DNA from: Acanthochromis polyacanthus
Taxonomy: Eukaryota; Chordata; Actinopteri; Pomacentridae
Length of the DNA: 64,000 nt
Reading direction: 5' to 3'
Assembly: GCF_021347895.1 (NCBI RefSeq)
Contig: NC_067132.1
Location: 10,408,995 to 10,472,994 of the forward strand
The notes below the pieces were generated by a model. The model had not been told where the DNA came from and ran no database searches. It worked only from the letters and a program-made list of their open reading frames with translations. Shown piece after piece: positions 62,036 through 64,000 of the stretch. The stretch's first letter is position 1; each line of letters opens with the position of its first letter. The translations under genes and the position numbers were made by a program.

Positions 62036-63077
62036 TACCGTTCAAAAAAAGTTTGGAGTCACCCAGAAAATTTGTCCATTCCATGAAAACTCTCACTTTT
62101 ATTTACATGCTAACATAACTGCACAAGGGTTTTGTTACGGGCTCAGCTCGGCCCTTGGTTAGTAACGCTGCCTCTCGTGCTTCTCTGCTTATTTTGTATG
62201 CAAATATGCTGCTTGAGACTCGTGTGTGGTGATTGGAGACACTGTGGACCCCGTAAAATGTTGTGGCTCCTCCCTCCGGTCCTGGTTGGTTCCTGAGTTC
62301 CCGCCTTGGTTCAGTCCTGTGGATTGGTTTCTCCACCTGTGCCCTCAGCCAATCGTCTGTGGCCACCTGGTTCTGGCGCCCCGTTAAATATGAACTGTTT
62401 CCAGCTGCTCGCCGGCTGGGCTCATTTGGCCCAGTCCCTCGTTTGTGTTGTGTCTCTTCATTTTGGTTCTGTCACCTTGGCTAGCCTTGTTATTTTGTGA
62501 CTTGTATTTAGTTGAGACACTCGTTATGTTTAGTTTTCTTTAGCCTTTGTTGTTTCCGTTAAAGAAGCTCAACTTTAGTTAAATCAGTTGACTTAGTTAA
62601 ACCCTTATTTTTGTTATTTAATTAGTTACTTTTATTGTTTGTTAAACGTCATTTGTATCATTTGTATTTACCCTTTTGGGACACCTTTTGTTGTATTTCT
62701 TACTTCATTGATTATTAAATTCACAATTTTAGTTTTCCATTTTACATCTTGGTTTTCCTTGTATTGTTTCCTGCCCCATACCCCTTAGCGCCACCAGCAG
62801 GACGTAATAGGTTTTCTAATCATCAATGAGCCTTTCAACAGAATTAGCTTACACAATGTAGCATTAGAACACAGGAGTGATGGTTGCTGGAAATGTTCCT
62901 CTGTACCCCTATGGAGATATTCCATTCGAAATCAGCTGCTTCCAGCTAGAATAGTCATTTACCACATTAATAATATCTAGACTGGATTTCTGATTCACTT
63001 TATGTTATCGTCATTGAAAAAAAAATGTTTTTCTTGCAAAAATAAGGACATTTCTAAGTGACCGCAAACTTTTGATA
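62036..63077 (+). mobile_element. Tc1-like MITE interrupted by a solo LTR
   Basis: The left end taccgttcaaaaaaagtttg and right end gcaaacttttgata carry TA on both outer sides. Internal blocks match the other full-length copies. The element is about 365 bp once the 677-bp insertion and one copy of its 5-bp duplication are set aside. Confidence 0.87.
62133..62809 (+). mobile_element. Solo LTR of an endogenous retroelement
   Basis: The 677-bp insertion starts TGTTACGGGCTCAG and ends CAGGACGTAATA. It is flanked by ggttt on both sides (62128-62132 and 62810-62814), a 5-bp target duplication as made by LTR-element integrases. A TATA-like ttaaatatg and an attaaa signal lie inside. There are no internal genes, so this is a solo LTR left after recombination. 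The end TA in place of CA is one change from the usual. Gypsy-type is likely but not proven. Confidence 0.75.
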
Positions 63078-63570
63078 GGATGAAGAAACAAGAAGCATTC
63101 AGACCCAAGAAGACTATCCCATGTTCAAGCACTTTGGTGGGAATGTAAAGCCCTGCATGTGTTTTTGGGTCGATATGCTAGCTAGGCAATCCAATCAAAG
63201 CAAACAGCATCATGAAAAAGACAGATAACATTAAGATTTTGAATAAAAATAGCAGACAGTCTGCAGAGAAATTTGGCCTTGAGATACACTGGACCTTCCA
63301 AAAGGACAACTACTTGAAACATACATTGAAAGTGGTCAAAAAATGGTGAAAAGAAACCCCAATATGAACATGTTGGAACTTGCCAGCCAGAGTCCAGACC
63401 TGAATCCTGTCAAGAATCTGTGGAGGGAAGTAAGACAGAGTGATGGTGAGGAAGCTTTTCAACCTGAAAGATCATCTCAGAGGAGGAGTGGAACCAAATC
63501 CCAGTGGAGATGTGCAGACAGCTTGGTAGCAATTAAAAGAACCGTTTTATTGCTGTGGTTTTGGCACTGA

Positions 63571-64000
63571 TTGCTGAGAAAGTATGAAGGACTTGGCATT
63601 ACATGTTTTCATTAGAAATGTATTCTTTTTTTAAAGAGCTCAAAAGTATGAATATCTCGATCATAATGTTTCACTGTCTTTTGTCACTCATGTGGGTCAT
63701 CTTTAGTCCAGATAAAACTATTGGTCAAACATAAATCAACTATAAATCAACAATTATCAAAAGATTCAAGATACAGCAGCTTACCTTAGGAGCAAATGAA
63801 AAACATTTCACAGGCTGATGTTAAAAATAAGACTTTTGAGGAACGCATTGGATATGACATACTGAAGTAGTTTTATTCGAGAAATATGTCCATCTATGCA
63901 TCCGAGGGTTCAAAGAAAAAACGATCCAACAATTCAATCAGGAAGTATTTTAATAAGAGACAGATTTGTGTTTGCCGATGTACCCCGACTGTGTTACCTC
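63571..64000. other. Intergenic window end
   Basis: No gene or repeat was recognised. Confidence 0.45.

Larger units (their letters stand above)
61606..63570 (+). pseudogene. Decayed Tc1-like transposase, split by a nested insertion
   Basis: The left part (61606-62035) starts MAETKELREL and has the helix-turn-helix wording GKGYKAISKCFQVQ and VATVQRIIKMHKEF, then a stop. Further on it has SRQALNKAGLKVQPRRSPLL. The right part (63078-63570) has NMNMLELASQSPDLNPVKNL and WRE, the last catalytic stretch. The parts are separated by a MITE at 62036-63077. Stops and frameshifts show that it is dead. It bound and cut transposon ends when active. Confidence 0.85.

Noticed and set aside
62103..62366. 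87-codon minus-strand open frame
   Set aside because: It spans a MITE/solo-LTR boundary and has no protein resemblance.

Overview
The window is teleost fish nuclear DNA. It holds an intron-rich vertebrate gene on the minus strand with GT-AG introns throughout. Around it are typical ray-finned-fish repeats: Tc1/mariner remnants and a Tc1-like MITE family, a tRNA-derived SINE, an L2/CR1-type LINE, a hAT-like MITE, a T2/Kolobok-like fold-back element, a solo LTR and long CA/TG tracts. No bacterial features are present.

Positions 740-21348 (minus strand) carry the first 17 coding steps (610 codons) of an ATP-dependent 6-phosphofructokinase. The constitutive exons match platelet-type pfkp best. 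The start codon is at 21348. A CCAAT/CRE-like promoter region lies at about 21430-21640. The last exons fall off the low-coordinate edge. I placed every exon by translation, splice sites and phase, and the frame runs unbroken from ATG to the last exon.

The most interesting observation is that two coding steps of this gene exist as tandem duplicated exons. Exon 8 occurs as 8a (12896-12991) and 8b (12452-12547), both 96 bp and phase 0-0. Exon 16 occurs as 16a (3723-3875) and 16b (1551-1703), both 153 bp and phase 0-0. All four are open and have good splice sites. In each pair one copy resembles mammalian PFKP and the other mammalian PFKL (8a and 16b are L-like, 8b and 16a are P-like). This looks like two sets of mutually exclusive exons, one in the catalytic half and one in the regulatory half of the enzyme. 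A CU-rich intronic tract and a small perfect hairpin sit just upstream of 16b and are candidate splicing controls.

Introns of pfkp hold a 670-bp fold-back element (17584-18261), a SINE with a 16-bp target-site duplication (16671-16855), a hAT-like MITE (about 19908-20220) and other repeats. From about 21.7 to 64 kb, upstream of pfkp, I find no host protein-coding exon. The stretch holds a long L2-type LINE ORF (41519-44347, minus), decayed Tc1 transposases, four longer copies of the Tc1-like MITE, a three-level nested insertion at 61.6-63.6 kb (Tc1 remnant, then MITE, then solo LTR), microsatellites, and some repeat-poor stretches that could be regulatory. The last point is speculative without alignment.
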